The notes under the pieces were generated by a model. That model was not told where the DNA came from, searched no databases, and was given only the letters and a program-made list of their open reading frames with translations. Source: Chloroflexota bacterium (GTDB taxonomy: Bacteria; Chloroflexota; Limnocylindria; Limnocylindrales; CSP1-4). Taken from it: a stretch of DNA of 38,643 bases. This document shows, in pieces, positions 19,213 to 26,787 of this stretch. Both the position numbers and the translations under genes were made by a program. The number at the start of each line of letters is the position of its first letter. Position 1 is the first letter of the stretch. The DNA is taken from positions 1 through 38,643 of the forward strand of contig JAJXUG010000035.1 of the NCBI GenBank assembly GCA_021783095.1. The letters are read 5' to 3'.

Positions 19213-19475
19213 CACAGGTCCAGGGATCGAAGTACCTCTGCACAGCGGGTGCCAACCGGAAGGCGTACCTCCCCGATGGTCGATCGCTGGAGGTCGTGGT
19301 CACGACCGAGGATGAGAGGGTCGCGGTCCTTACCGACTACGACCACTGGTATGTAGCAACGCTGCGCCCCACCGGCGTGGTCAACATGCCAGCCGCGACC
19401 ATCGTGAAGGTCCATGGCGGGAAGCCCTACGCGTACAGGGACGCCGAGAGGCTCGCCGCCAGCCGCGTCCGGTGA
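19209..19475 (+). CDS. Small hypothetical protein of the beta-helix cluster
   Basis: 88 aa, GTG overlapping the stop of the beta-helix gene (GTGA), with GGAGG 7 bp upstream inside that gene. The sequence looks like a small beta-barrel (YLPDGRSLEVVVTTEDERVAVLTDYDHWYVATLRPTGVVNM), SH3-like by its strand pattern. No family recognised. Tight coupling suggests a stoichiometric partner of the beta-helix protein. Confidence 0.6.
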   Translation: MTQVQGSKYLCTAGANRKAYLPDGRSLEVVVTTEDERVAVLTDYDHWYVATLRPTGVVNMPAATIVKVHGGKPYAYRDAERLAASRVR

Positions 19476-19546
19476 GGCACGCGTGATCACTGGCACCAAG
19501 GGCAAGACTCTGGCATGACGGGGATCATGGTTCGAGGAGGGTGGCC

Positions 19547-19966
19547 ATGGAAGACGACATCCGGCGGGCGCTCGACCGCCACGCTGAGAAGCAGCTGGGT
19601 TCGCGCTGGCGCGAGGAGTGGGTCGGGATAGACCGCCTCGGCACCGACGCGAGAGTCAGCGTCGCCGCCTGGGAGGCCGGCGCGAGGGCCGCGGACGCGG
19701 GAGTCCACACGGTCATCCTCTATGCGTCACATGACGACGACTCCCTGCTGGTTCGGCGGGCTGAGGACGGCTCGAACCGATGGTGGGTGCTCAGAGGCAA
19801 CCGCCTGCACGGACCCATTCGTCTCGACGAGGTTCCCCATGCTGGCGAGTGGTCGGACATCGCCGAGAAGCGATGGGTGCGGATCGAGGTTGGCGGCGAT
19901 GAGCGCGTGAAGGACCTGTCGCTCGCGACCCGACCGACCGACGGGTGGTACGCAGCCAACCCATGA
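19547..19966 (+). CDS. Hypothetical protein of the beta-helix cluster
   Basis: 139 aa. ATG at 19547 is preferred over GTG at 19541 because AGGAGG at 19535-19540 is then spaced 6 bp. Soluble; a helical N-terminus (IRRALDRHAEKQLGSRWREEW) is followed by beta-strands with several Trp. No family recognised. The stop overlaps the next ATG (ATGA). Confidence 0.6.
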   Translation: MEDDIRRALDRHAEKQLGSRWREEWVGIDRLGTDARVSVAAWEAGARAADAGVHTVILYASHDDDSLLVRRAEDGSNRWWVLRGNRLHGPIRLDEVPHAGEWSDIAEKRWVRIEVGGDERVKDLSLATRPTDGWYAANP

Positions 19967-20760
19967 GCGGACCTGATCGCCAGCGGACGTACTACCTGTT
20001 CGAGTCTTGGCCATTTCGCCTTGAAGTCACCGGCCAGGCGGTCAACGTCAAGGTGCGGTTCCGCGGTTCCGTCTCGATACCGCTGGAGGCCATCGTCGAC
20101 GTCCAGCAGCGTCGTGGGTCGATATCAATCGTCACGACGCAGGGCGTGTACCCGCGATGGGGTCTGAGCACGCCCGACCGAGCCGACGCCGCGGCTCGCG
20201 CCATCGCGGAGGCCCGGGCTGACGCCATTCGCGCCGATGCGGTAATGGAGCGGAAGCCAACTGCCGCGACGGAGAAGCCCCCCGCCGAGGGCGCCGACTA
20301 TCGATCGGCGTCTCGCGAGGGGCCATGGAGCGCGGCGAACGCGGAGCGGGACGCCGGCCTATTCCTGCGAGCTGTCCTCTACTCGATGTTCACGCCCGAC
20401 GTATCGCCCAGCGCCAAGGCCTATGCGACCGTCGTCGGGCGAGCCGTGGTGGAAGGAGATGACGAGCACCTCCTCGCCCTGCTCACGGCCATCACGTACT
20501 TCGTCGCGAAGGTCCACTTCCTGCAGGGTGATCCCTTTGCGGACCCTGCATACGTATCGTATTCGAGACTCCTTGCCGCGCACTTCATGAAGGCTGCTGC
20601 CGAGTGTCTGCCTGGACCTAACCCTCCCAGCGATGAGATCCGAAGGGCAAATGGCGTGCGCTTGGCCGCGGAGACCAGCAAGGCATCCATGGCCCTGGTC
20701 GAAGCCCTCGACATCGTGGGCACGTCAGCTACGGAATCGGCTGCAGCGTCGCACCCGTGA
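19963..20760 (+). CDS. Hypothetical protein with PH-like N-terminal domain
   Basis: 265 aa from ATG at 19963. Residues about 5-75 (YYLFESWPFRLEVTGQAVNVKVRFRGSVSIPLEAIVDVQQRRGSISIVTTQG) look like a bacterial PH-type domain: the I-P-L-x-x-I-x-x-V strand followed by an I-x-I strand. A charged linker (about 85-125) leads to a helical C-terminal domain (about 130-255). The function is unknown; PH-like domains bind lipids, peptides or nucleic acids. It ends the co-directional run. Confidence 0.55.
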   Translation: MSGPDRQRTYYLFESWPFRLEVTGQAVNVKVRFRGSVSIPLEAIVDVQQRRGSISIVTTQGVYPRWGLSTPDRADAAARAIAEARADAIRADAVMERKPTAATEKPPAEGADYRSASREGPWSAANAERDAGLFLRAVLYSMFTPDVSPSAKAYATVVGRAVVEGDDEHLLALLTAITYFVAKVHFLQGDPFADPAYVSYSRLLAAHFMKAAAECLPGPNPPSDEIRRANGVRLAAETSKASMALVEALDIVGTSATESAAASHP

Positions 20761-21068
20761 CAGATGCGAATGTTGACCGGCCCCGGGTCCGGTGAGGACC
20801 AGCTACCGTTGCATCGGCAGGGGCGGTCACTCCGACGATCCGCCGTTCCGCCGGTCGAGCACGAACCAGCTCCGACAAGGCTCGCCCCAGTCCGAACCCA
20901 TGGCCCATGCCGGGTTCACCCGGATGCGCGTGATCAGAGGCAGGAGCCGCGGTGGCTGGGAGGATCGCGCCCAGCCGGCGGGCGCCATGTTGAGTTCCGA
21001 CCGCGCATCGCCCAGGCGCGTGGCGGCGATGCGGGCTTCATCGCGATCCGCGTGAGCCCGGTCCACTA
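20761..21068. other. Intergenic region, no supported gene
   Basis: Open frames exist on both strands, but none has a ribosome site and a sensible composition. A minus-strand frame ending at 20827 contains a plausible stretch (LPLITRIRVNPAWAMGSDWGEPC), which could be a gene relic, but it would overlap the next gene by 67 bp. I see no tRNA, terminator or clear promoter. Confidence 0.4.
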
Positions 21069-22088
21069 ATGGCCGAGCCGCGAGACCAGCTGGTCCCCGA
21101 GCCGCTCCAGCGGCGCACCTACGAGGCGGCGGCACTGGTGCGCCAGCACCCGCCGGCGCTGCGCCACCCGAACAAGCAGGCGCTGTTCGCGATCGCCTGC
21201 CCGCCGGGCGCGGTCCACTCAGGCCGGCTCGAGTACAGCCGGTGGCCGGCGTTCCCGCTCCCGCTCCGCCTCGAGCTCGACCCGGCGCAAGGGCGCAGCC
21301 TCGTCGTGGTCCGCGACGGTTTCTACGACTATCGCCCGGTCCTCGACCCGGGCGCCGGCCTCGAGTGGCACGTCAACTTCGCGGACCCCAACCTCTTCTA
21401 CGCCTACGGCTCGGCGCTCTTCGCCCAGGACGAGATCCAGGTCGCCGAGCATCCCGCCCTCGGGTCGCTGCGCGAGGCGCTGGTCGACGAAGGACAGCCC
21501 TCCACCACCATCGCGAATGGTCGTCCCACGCCGGTCCTCGTCATGAGAGCCGAGCGGCGCGTCGCGATCCGGACCGCCCCGGGGACCGAGACTGGCGGCC
21601 CGAGCTGGCTCTACGGCATGGCATTCGCAACGGCCACGCCCGACGCCGTCCGCGAGGCGGCGACGCGGATCGACCCGCCGACGCTCTCCAACATCATCGC
21701 GATCGTCGCCCCCTACGGCGGGAGCGGCCGGTACCAGCGCGAGCAGATCAGGCTCGCCCTCTCCACCGCATACTCCGGCTTCCGGGCCGCGGTCCTGGAG
21801 TCGAGGCGAACGGCCGGACGGGATTCCCTCGTCGCCGCGCATTCGGGCTTCTGGGGATGCGGCGCGTTCGGCGGCAACCGGGTCATGATGACGCTGGTGC
21901 AGGTCCTCGCGGCCGACATGGCGGGCGTGGCCCGGCTCGTGCTCCACGTCGGCGACCCGAGCGGACGGGCGAGCGTGGAGCGCGCGCTGGAGCTGGCACC
22001 CGGCTTCTCGACCGCGGCGAGCGCGGACGAGCTGGTCGCTTGCGTCGAGGCGCTGGGCCTCGTCTGGGGCGTCAGCGATGGCAACTGA
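21069..22088 (+). CDS. PARG/macrodomain-like ADP-ribose-related protein
   Basis: 339 aa. The C-terminal half resembles the poly(ADP-ribose) glycohydrolase/macrodomain catalytic region. HSGFWGCGAFGGNRVMMTLVQVLAA (about 257-281) matches the diagnostic GCGAFGG-x-x-x-x-x-x-x-x-Q-x-x-AA block. Upstream VNFADPNLFYAYGSALFAQDEIQVAEHPAL (about 98-127) is in the place of the PARG signature loop with acidic residues (QEE in PARG, AQDE here). If active it would bind or hydrolyse ADP-ribose on protein or nucleic acid. ATG at 21069 has no ribosome site and may be a leaderless start. The catalytic assignment is by pattern only; a binding-only macrodomain is the main alternative. Confidence 0.6.
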   Translation: MAEPRDQLVPEPLQRRTYEAAALVRQHPPALRHPNKQALFAIACPPGAVHSGRLEYSRWPAFPLPLRLELDPAQGRSLVVVRDGFYDYRPVLDPGAGLEWHVNFADPNLFYAYGSALFAQDEIQVAEHPALGSLREALVDEGQPSTTIANGRPTPVLVMRAERRVAIRTAPGTETGGPSWLYGMAFATATPDAVREAATRIDPPTLSNIIAIVAPYGGSGRYQREQIRLALSTAYSGFRAAVLESRRTAGRDSLVAAHSGFWGCGAFGGNRVMMTLVQVLAADMAGVARLVLHVGDPSGRASVERALELAPGFSTAASADELVACVEALGLVWGVSDGN

Positions 22089-22180
22089 GGGCGGGGCGAT
22101 CCCGAAGCGGTCCCGCGCTCGCGAGAAGGGGGAGAAACCCGCGCGGCCTCGATTGCCCGGGCGGGCCACGGGCTGGGATG

Positions 22181-22441
22181 TCAGGGTGCGCGCGGCTCGG
22201 GCCGGGGCGGAAGGCACGCCGGCGCCACCCGCTCCCGTGGGCGGAGGCGTGACGGACGCGGCTGATGGGCGTCGCACCACCGGCGCGGCCTGCCCCGGCC
22301 GACGAGGTACGGGAGCTGTACGCGGCAGGCCGGGCAGTGGCGCGGCGGCGCGAGGCTCGCGCGGAGGGCCGCCGTCGCCAACGCCGCCTCAGCCTCGAGG
22401 TCGTCGGCCGTCAGGCAGCACCCCACTGGCGAAAACCCCAA
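22181..22441 (-). CDS. Zinc-ribbon-like small ORF, phage relic
   Basis: Up to 86 codons on the minus strand. The core ASLAPPRHCPACRVQLPYLVGRGRPRRWCDAHQ has a CPAC pair and a C-x-x-H pair, typical of short phage-associated zinc-ribbon proteins. The Arg/Pro-rich C-terminus is probably real but unusual. The start is uncertain: TTG at 22441 or GTG at 22426, neither with a good ribosome site. It lies 5 bp downstream of the HNH gene on the same strand. Confidence 0.45.
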   Translation of the reverse strand: MGFSPVGCCLTADDLEAEAALATAALRASLAPPRHCPACRVQLPYLVGRGRPRRWCDAHQPRPSRLRPRERVAPACLPPRPEPRAP

Positions 22442-22446
22442 AAAGG

Positions 22447-22812
22447 CTAGAAACCCGGGCGGACTTCGGATTGCCGGGCGCGGGTTCTGGCGCCTGCCGC
22501 GCCGTCCGAGGGCCTACCCCACCCCCTGCGCTTCGCGCGCTCGTTGCACGAGCGGCACGACGCCTGCCACCCCGCGGAGGGGTCGCCGTCGACGACGTGC
22601 GCGGCGACGAGGTCGGACGCCGCGACGATGACGGCCCCGCACCCGTACGCGCAGCGCGTGGGGAGCAGCGTCAGCAGCAGTGCACGGGCGCGCTGGTGCT
22701 CGGCGCCGTACCCGCGCGCCTGGCGCGACGGGCGCCGGCGCTGGCACTCGCGGCAGGGCGTGCCGGACAGGACGCGGGCGGGCGGGTGCCTGTTGTCGCA
22801 GGTGCGGATCAC
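22447..22812 (-). CDS. HNH endonuclease, phage-type
   Basis: 121 aa from GTG at 22812, whose GTGA overlaps the stop of the 34-aa peptide; an alternative GTG is at 22872. The sequence fits small phage HNH nucleases: CRECQRRRPSRQARGYGAEHQRARALLL, then a CAYGCG knuckle, then AAHVVDGDPSAGWQASCRSCNERAK with the catalytic His in AAHV and the paired Cys of the zinc site. In phages these nick DNA during packaging next to the terminase; no terminase is seen here. The C-terminal tail is Arg-rich. Confidence 0.65.
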   Translation of the reverse strand: MIRTCDNRHPPARVLSGTPCRECQRRRPSRQARGYGAEHQRARALLLTLLPTRCAYGCGAVIVAASDLVAAHVVDGDPSAGWQASCRSCNERAKRRGWGRPSDGAAGARTRARQSEVRPGF

Positions 22813-22913
22813 GGCGCCGGCCACCGTCGGGCGCGCGCACTGCGCAGCCCGTTGTGCCTGCAGCGGTCGCACCGCCGGGCGCGAGGCGAATCCTGCAGGT
22901 GCCCCGCCGTCAT
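22809..22913 (-). CDS. 34-aa Cys-rich peptide coupled to HNH gene
   Basis: Short minus-strand frame from ATG at 22913 encoding 34 residues, with a CDRCRH knuckle in an Arg-rich context. TGAGG lies 8 bp before the ATG. The stop overlaps the GTG of the HNH gene, which argues for genuine translation. It may act as a leader for HNH translation or as a nucleic-acid-binding peptide. It is too short for a confident call. Confidence 0.4.
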   Translation of the reverse strand: MTAGHLQDSPRARRCDRCRHNGLRSARARRWPAP

Positions 22914-23027
22914 CGCTGGTGCCTCAAGCCGCACGTAGAATGGGAGGGCGCGGCGCCGACGGGGCGAGGAGTCGAGCGGGCAGCGGGCCTGGCGTCGCAC
23001 GACGGCCGCGCCGCCCGTCGAGGGGCC

Positions 23028-23378
23028 ATGAATACCGTGATCGGGAAGGCTGCGCTTGGTCTTGGCCTGGTCCTGGCCGTCGCGTCGGTCTGCTCCTGCG
23101 CCCCGTCGCCCGGCGAGGCTGTGGCCGCCAGCATCCGCCAGTCGAACTCGCCAGCGATCGGCAAGGTCGTGTTCCGCGCCCAGAACATGCTCGACCCGGA
23201 GGAGATCGACGTCTGGCTCGCCCCGGGCGTGAGCGAGGCCGAGGCCGAGCGCCTGTGGTGCGAGGTCATCGTCCCCCGCGGGGGCAGCCAGTACGGGGAA
23301 CATGTGGTGGTCGTCTGGAATGCCACGGGGATGGACATGATGGCCACCAACCCGACGTGTCCCGCCAGTCCGAGCTGA
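23028..23378 (+). CDS. Putative lipoprotein
   Basis: 116 aa from ATG at 23028. The N-terminal signal MNTVIGKAALGLGLVLAVASVCSC ends in a lipobox-like VCSC, so it is probably a lipid-anchored extracytoplasmic protein. The mature part (NSPAIGKVVFRAQNMLDPEEIDVWLAPGVSEAEAERLWCEVIVP) looks like a small alpha/beta domain with two further Cys. Family unknown. It stands alone on the plus strand between two minus-strand phage blocks, so it is likely an insertion into, or a moron of, the phage relic. Confidence 0.65.
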   Translation: MNTVIGKAALGLGLVLAVASVCSCAPSPGEAVAASIRQSNSPAIGKVVFRAQNMLDPEEIDVWLAPGVSEAEAERLWCEVIVPRGGSQYGEHVVVVWNATGMDMMATNPTCPASPS

Positions 23379-23416
23379 CGGCGGTTCAAAGAGCGCAGAA
23401 ATACGTCCTGCCGGGC

Positions 23417-23602
23417 TCACGCTGGGCTCACCCTGCTCCGCGTGATCAGCCCCAGGACCACGGCCGTGACGGCGAGGATCGCGCCGATCTGGTCGGGGGC
23501 GAGGTTGAGGCCGAACGCCACGACCAGCGCGATGACCGCCTGGACGAGGGCGAGCACCATCGCTGGTTCGCGGCCCCAGATCGTGCCCGGCTGGCTGTCC
23601 AT
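23417..23602 (-). CDS. Phage holin-like small membrane protein
   Basis: 61 aa from ATG at 23602, with GGGAGGAG just upstream. Two hydrophobic segments (about 15-33 and 38-54: MVLALVQAVIALVVAFG; IGAILAVTAVVLGLI) with a short polar turn and a basic tail, the usual actinophage holin layout. It follows the endolysin by 11 bp on the same strand, the normal lysis-cassette arrangement, and would release the endolysin through the membrane. Confidence 0.7.
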   Translation of the reverse strand: MDSQPGTIWGREPAMVLALVQAVIALVVAFGLNLAPDQIGAILAVTAVVLGLITRSRVSPA

Positions 23603-23613
23603 CGCTCCTCCCG

Positions 23614-24327
23614 TCACTTCACGCGCACCACGTCGCCGGGGTGGATCAGCCCGGGATCGGCGCGGTATCTGGCGTTCTCGGGAAAGGCGAGGAGCGCCGC
23701 CAGGGTCAGCCTGTGCGAAGAGGCGATCGCGCCGAGCGTGTCGCCCGCCTTCACGGCGACCGTCGTGATCGGCGGACGCAGGATCGTGTTCGCCCGGGCG
23801 ATGATCTTTGCCATGTACGCCTCGCGCGTCGAGGCGGGCCAGGGGTCGCTCGCCCGGCTCACGCTGTTGACGTCGGCGTGGGCGAGGACGTGCGCGCGGT
23901 CGACGGGCAGCCCGGTCGCCCGGTGGGCGGCGGCGAGCAGCTGCGCGACGGCCTCGAACTGCGCCGCGGTGAACGGCTGCGACCCGGCGCCGCAGACCTC
24001 GACGCTCTCGTAGACGAGCTCGTTGAAGTTGACGCCGGGGACCATGTGCGCCTGCGCAAGCGCGTCGGGGTGGGCGACGTCGCCCTGGCTCCAGGCCGCG
24101 TACCTCGCCGGGTCGACGGCGCGCACGACGGTGCCGTCCCGGCCGACGTATGCGGTGGCGCTCGGCCCCATCGAGCCCTTGCGGTTGGCGTAGTTGCGCT
24201 CGTCCATGGGGCCGGCCGTCGCGTTGGCGGTCTGGTGCAGCACCGCGAGGACCGTCGGCTTGCGCCGCCGGGGCGCCCCGCGGGTCGGGTAGCCGTACGC
24301 CCGGTTCGTCAGCAGCGCGGTGATCAC
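23614..24327 (-). CDS. N-acetylmuramoyl-L-alanine amidase with LysM, phage endolysin
   Basis: 237 aa from GTG at 24327. The amidase_2-type catalytic domain spans about 20-175: the first zinc-ligand His is in VLAVLHQTANA, then NYANRKGSMGPSATAYVGRDG, then the second His and the third ligand in HVLAHADVNSVSRASDPWP. The C-terminal LysM domain (about 190-237; VAVKAGDTLGAIASSHRLTLAALLAF, then LIHPGDVVRVK) binds peptidoglycan. No signal peptide, as expected for a holin-dependent lysin. It cleaves the amide bond between muramic acid and the stem peptide. Flanked closely by the holin-like and coiled-coil/TM genes. Confidence 0.88.
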   Translation of the reverse strand: MITALLTNRAYGYPTRGAPRRRKPTVLAVLHQTANATAGPMDERNYANRKGSMGPSATAYVGRDGTVVRAVDPARYAAWSQGDVAHPDALAQAHMVPGVNFNELVYESVEVCGAGSQPFTAAQFEAVAQLLAAAHRATGLPVDRAHVLAHADVNSVSRASDPWPASTREAYMAKIIARANTILRPPITTVAVKAGDTLGAIASSHRLTLAALLAFPENARYRADPGLIHPGDVVRVK

Positions 24328-24337
24328 GAGGACTCCT

Positions 24338-24682
24338 TCACGGCAGGCTCGGGTTCACGGTCTTGGCCAGGGCGGCGACGACCTGCATCGCCACCACGAC
24401 GAGGGAGACGAGGGAGGCACCGAGCGCCCAGCGGGCGAGGACGAGCGCGCCGTCTGCGCGGTTCTGCCAGGCCGCCATCCGGTCGAGGTCGCGGTCGTGC
24501 CCGTCGAGGCGCGCGTAGATGGAGTCGGCGCTCCGCTGCATCGCGGCCCGCCGCTCGACGCCGAGCGCCTGGTCCCGCGCGATCGCGTCGACCGCAGCCT
24601 TGAGGCCGCGGATGTCCTCGCGCATCTCGAGCAGGAGCTCGCGCTGGGTGATCCCGGCCGCGGCCGCCTCGTCGCCGCTCAC
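24338..24682 (-). CDS. Coiled-coil/TM protein of the lysis cassette (XhlA-like)
   Basis: 114 aa from GTG at 24682. Residues about 10-75 form a coiled coil (ELLLEMREDIRGLKAAVDAIARDQA; ADSIYARLDGHDRDLDRMA) and about 83-104 one TM segment (LARWALGASLVSLVVVAMQVVAAL). This layout is that of XhlA/hemolysin-like phage lysis accessories. It is the first gene of the minus-strand lysis operon, 10 bp before the endolysin. Confidence 0.7.
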   Translation of the reverse strand: MSGDEAAAAGITQRELLLEMREDIRGLKAAVDAIARDQALGVERRAAMQRSADSIYARLDGHDRDLDRMAAWQNRADGALVLARWALGASLVSLVVVAMQVVAALAKTVNPSLP

Positions 24683-24746
24683 GGCGCGGCGAGTCCGGCA
24701 GGAGGTGTGGGCAAGTCGTGGTCGACCGAGCCGGCGACTCGAGTCC

Positions 24747-24759
24747 AGCGGCGTATCGT
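24747..24759 (+). promoter_or_regulatory. Promoter-like element, copy 1
   Basis: AGCGGCGTATCGT, with TATCGT as a plausible -10, 36 bp before the GTG at 24796. The same 13 bases, also preceded by ACTCGAG, occur at 30094-30106 directly before another small-protein gene. Confidence 0.4.
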
Positions 24760-24795
24760 GTGTGGCGTGGTTGAGGGCCTGGCGGAGGGCAGCAG

Positions 24796-25140
24796 GTGGC
24801 GCAGGGCAGCAGAGAGCTCTTTGTCTCTTGGTCCATTGCGGGGGCGGACGGACGGCTCTGGGTCTTCCTGCTCCACCTCAAGTGCGAACCCCCGCCGAAC
24901 GGCCGCCAGGCAGCCTGGTGGGTCGAACGCGAAGTCCTCTTGCGCGAGGACGGTTCGGTTCGGTCGAGAGCCCCCTCCGCGTCTGACCGCTACGGTGTCG
25001 TCTCGATGTTTCCTGATCCTGACCTGGCTATCGAGCGCGGCGAGATGCGCCGCATCCCAGCAGAGGACTTCGAGCGCGCTTGGGATGCTCCGCTCGCGCC
25101 AGCTCCCAGCCTGCTCAGGCGCATTGCGCGCCGGCCCTGA
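24796..25140 (+). CDS. Hypothetical protein
   Basis: 114 aa from GTG at 24796, with GCGGAGGG about 6 bp upstream. Soluble, mixed alpha/beta (RELFVSWSIAGADGRLWVFLLHLKCE; WWVEREVLLREDGSVRS; RIPAEDFERAWDAPL). No family recognised. It is divergent from the phage lysis operon, sharing a 113-bp intergenic region with a promoter-like element. Confidence 0.5.
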   Translation: MAQGSRELFVSWSIAGADGRLWVFLLHLKCEPPPNGRQAAWWVEREVLLREDGSVRSRAPSASDRYGVVSMFPDPDLAIERGEMRRIPAEDFERAWDAPLAPAPSLLRRIARRP

Positions 25141-25530
25141 GTCCGAGCAGCCCGGTGCTTCGGCCACGACTGAACCAACAGCTCCTGCCGGTCTCACGGC
25201 GCGGTGACGGCGCGGGCGTACCCGGGGTCGCAACAGGCCGGGGGGCCCGGGAGCCGGTGTGGATCGGACCAGCGCGCCGTCATGCCCTCAAGGGTCGCGC
25301 CGGCGCGCTCCGGCTACTAGTTGGCCGATTGGGCCATACGCCGATTCCGGCGGCCCGTGCTGCCCGCCGCCCGGGCGGTCGCAGAACGCCGACCGCTTTC
25401 GATACGATCTGCACCTTGACCGCCTTCGGTCCGGGCCCGATCGTCCAATCGAGCGTCTCCGGCCGCCGTTCGCTCGCGAAGCGGCAGACTGACCCGGCCG
25501 TGGCGGACTCGTGTGATGGGAGGGGCTGAA
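25141..25530. other. Intergenic region
   Basis: No gene supported; the long antisense frame reaching in from 26124 is a GC-driven shadow. TACGAT at 25403-25408 could be a -10 for the membrane-protein gene at 25531, leaving a leader of about 115 nt. A strong GGGAGGGG ribosome site ends the region (25518-25525). Confidence 0.4.
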
Positions 25531-26502
25531 GTGCGAGGGGTCGGGGACGCGGCGGCTCGGCGGCGCTCGAGCATCCTCCTGGCCGCGGCCGCTTGGCTGG
25601 CCTTCGCGCTCGCGATCGCGGCGGCCAAGGGGCTCCCCAACTCGTACGCCTTGGTCCTCCCGCTCCTGTGGGCCCCGTTCGCGGTCTGGGAGTCGCGGCG
25701 CTCGAGGCCGGCCGCCGCGAGCCTGAAGTGGGCGGCCGCGGGCCTCGCCGCGTACTACTCCTCGATCGCGGCCGGGCTGCTGCTCGGCGCCGCCCTCAGC
25801 GACAGCCTCCCGGTGGCAGCCGTCCTCCTGGGGCTGCTCGCCTGGGTCCTGGCCGTCGTGGCCGCGGTCGCGTGGCCCGGTGCGAGGTCGCAGGGCCGGA
25901 GGAGGTCGGCGCGGGCCTCGGTGCTCGCCGTCCTCGCCTTCGCCGTCATGCTCGCGGCCGCGGCCGCGGCGGGAGCGCCCGACCCCGGACCGGCGCTGGC
26001 GGTCATCCTGCTGGTCGCCGCCGCGGGCCTCGTCGCCGCCTCGATCGCCGTCGGGAGGCGGGACGCCGCACGCACATCCGGAGGCGGCGGACAGGGGCTC
26101 GGCGGCCCAGGCCTCGGCGCGCATGACATCGAGGAGGATGCTGCGCCGCCCGTGCCGCGGCCGGGCGGCGGCATCGTATGGGTGGCCGTCGGCGCCGTGG
26201 TGATCCTCCTCACCCTCTACGCGACCATGCAGCTCGCGGGCATCGAGTCCGACATCGGGCGGCTCACTGTGTACGGGCTCGTCGGCGGCGTGGTCATGAT
26301 CGCGCTGGGCGCGAAGCGCGGCGTCGCCTTCCCCGCCGGGTGGCGGTTGTCGGCCAGTGCCGTGCGCGTTGCGGTCATCCTGGCCGCCGTCGCGGCGGTC
26401 GCAGCGGTGAACCAGGTCGCCGGAGCGGACTGGGCGGCCCTCGCCGGGCTGCTGTCGGTGGTCCTGGTCCCCCTCGGCTGGAGGTCCCTCGCGCGGGCCT
26501 GA
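25531..26502 (+). CDS. Multi-span membrane protein of unknown function
   Basis: 323 aa. GTG at 25531 is chosen because GGGAGGGG at 25518-25525 is spaced 5 bp; an in-frame upstream start at 25513 lacks a site. Eight or nine hydrophobic segments in two blocks (about 14-170 and 210-320) are separated by a Gly/acidic loop of about 40 residues that is probably cytoplasmic. Ala/Leu/Val-rich; no recognisable motif or family. The low-complexity composition partly reflects GC content. Confidence 0.6.
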   Translation: MRGVGDAAARRRSSILLAAAAWLAFALAIAAAKGLPNSYALVLPLLWAPFAVWESRRSRPAAASLKWAAAGLAAYYSSIAAGLLLGAALSDSLPVAAVLLGLLAWVLAVVAAVAWPGARSQGRRRSARASVLAVLAFAVMLAAAAAAGAPDPGPALAVILLVAAAGLVAASIAVGRRDAARTSGGGGQGLGGPGLGAHDIEEDAAPPVPRPGGGIVWVAVGAVVILLTLYATMQLAGIESDIGRLTVYGLVGGVVMIALGAKRGVAFPAGWRLSASAVRVAVILAAVAAVAAVNQVAGADWAALAGLLSVVLVPLGWRSLARA

Positions 26503-26543
26503 CCGGGTGGACGCGGGCCTGCGCCACTAGGGATCGCGCCTTG

Positions 26544-26759
26544 TCAGTCCGCTGCGGGGTCTGAGTCGCCAGTCAGTTCCGAGCGGAGCAGCTGGTCCAG
26601 CGTCTCCGGGTCGAGCCGCTTGAGGGTGCGCTCCAGCTTGCGGTCGTAGCCCCGGTCGTTCGGGTCCATCTTGAAACCGACCCCCCGCGGCCGCGGTCGC
26701 TGGTATTGCTGGAGGAACCCGCCTACGTACTTCGCGAGGTCCTCCGGTCGCTTGCGCAC
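26544..26759 (-). CDS. Conserved small hypothetical protein
   Basis: 71 aa from GTG at 26759. The core AKYVGGFLQQYQRPRPRGVGFKMDPNDRGYDRKLERTLKRLDPETLDQLLRSE is a pattern I have seen repeatedly in high-GC genomes, without known function. It is highly charged and helical at the C-terminus. It ends close to the converging membrane-protein gene and is transcribed away from the gene at 27057-26788, of which it may be the downstream partner. Confidence 0.65.
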   Translation of the reverse strand: MRKRPEDLAKYVGGFLQQYQRPRPRGVGFKMDPNDRGYDRKLERTLKRLDPETLDQLLRSELTGDSDPAAD

Positions 26760-26787
26760 GAAAGGATCGTACTCGGGCCCGCGGCCC

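Noticed and set aside
20827-21135. Minus-strand 102-aa frame with LITRIRVNPAWAMGSDW
   Set aside because: No ribosome site, overlaps the start of the PARG-like gene on the other strand, and no recognisable domain; kept only as a possible relic.
22078-22938. 286-aa plus-strand frame overlapping the PARG-like stop
   Set aside because: Arg/Gly/Pro/Ala-rich throughout; the minus strand in the same place encodes HNH and zinc-ribbon motifs.
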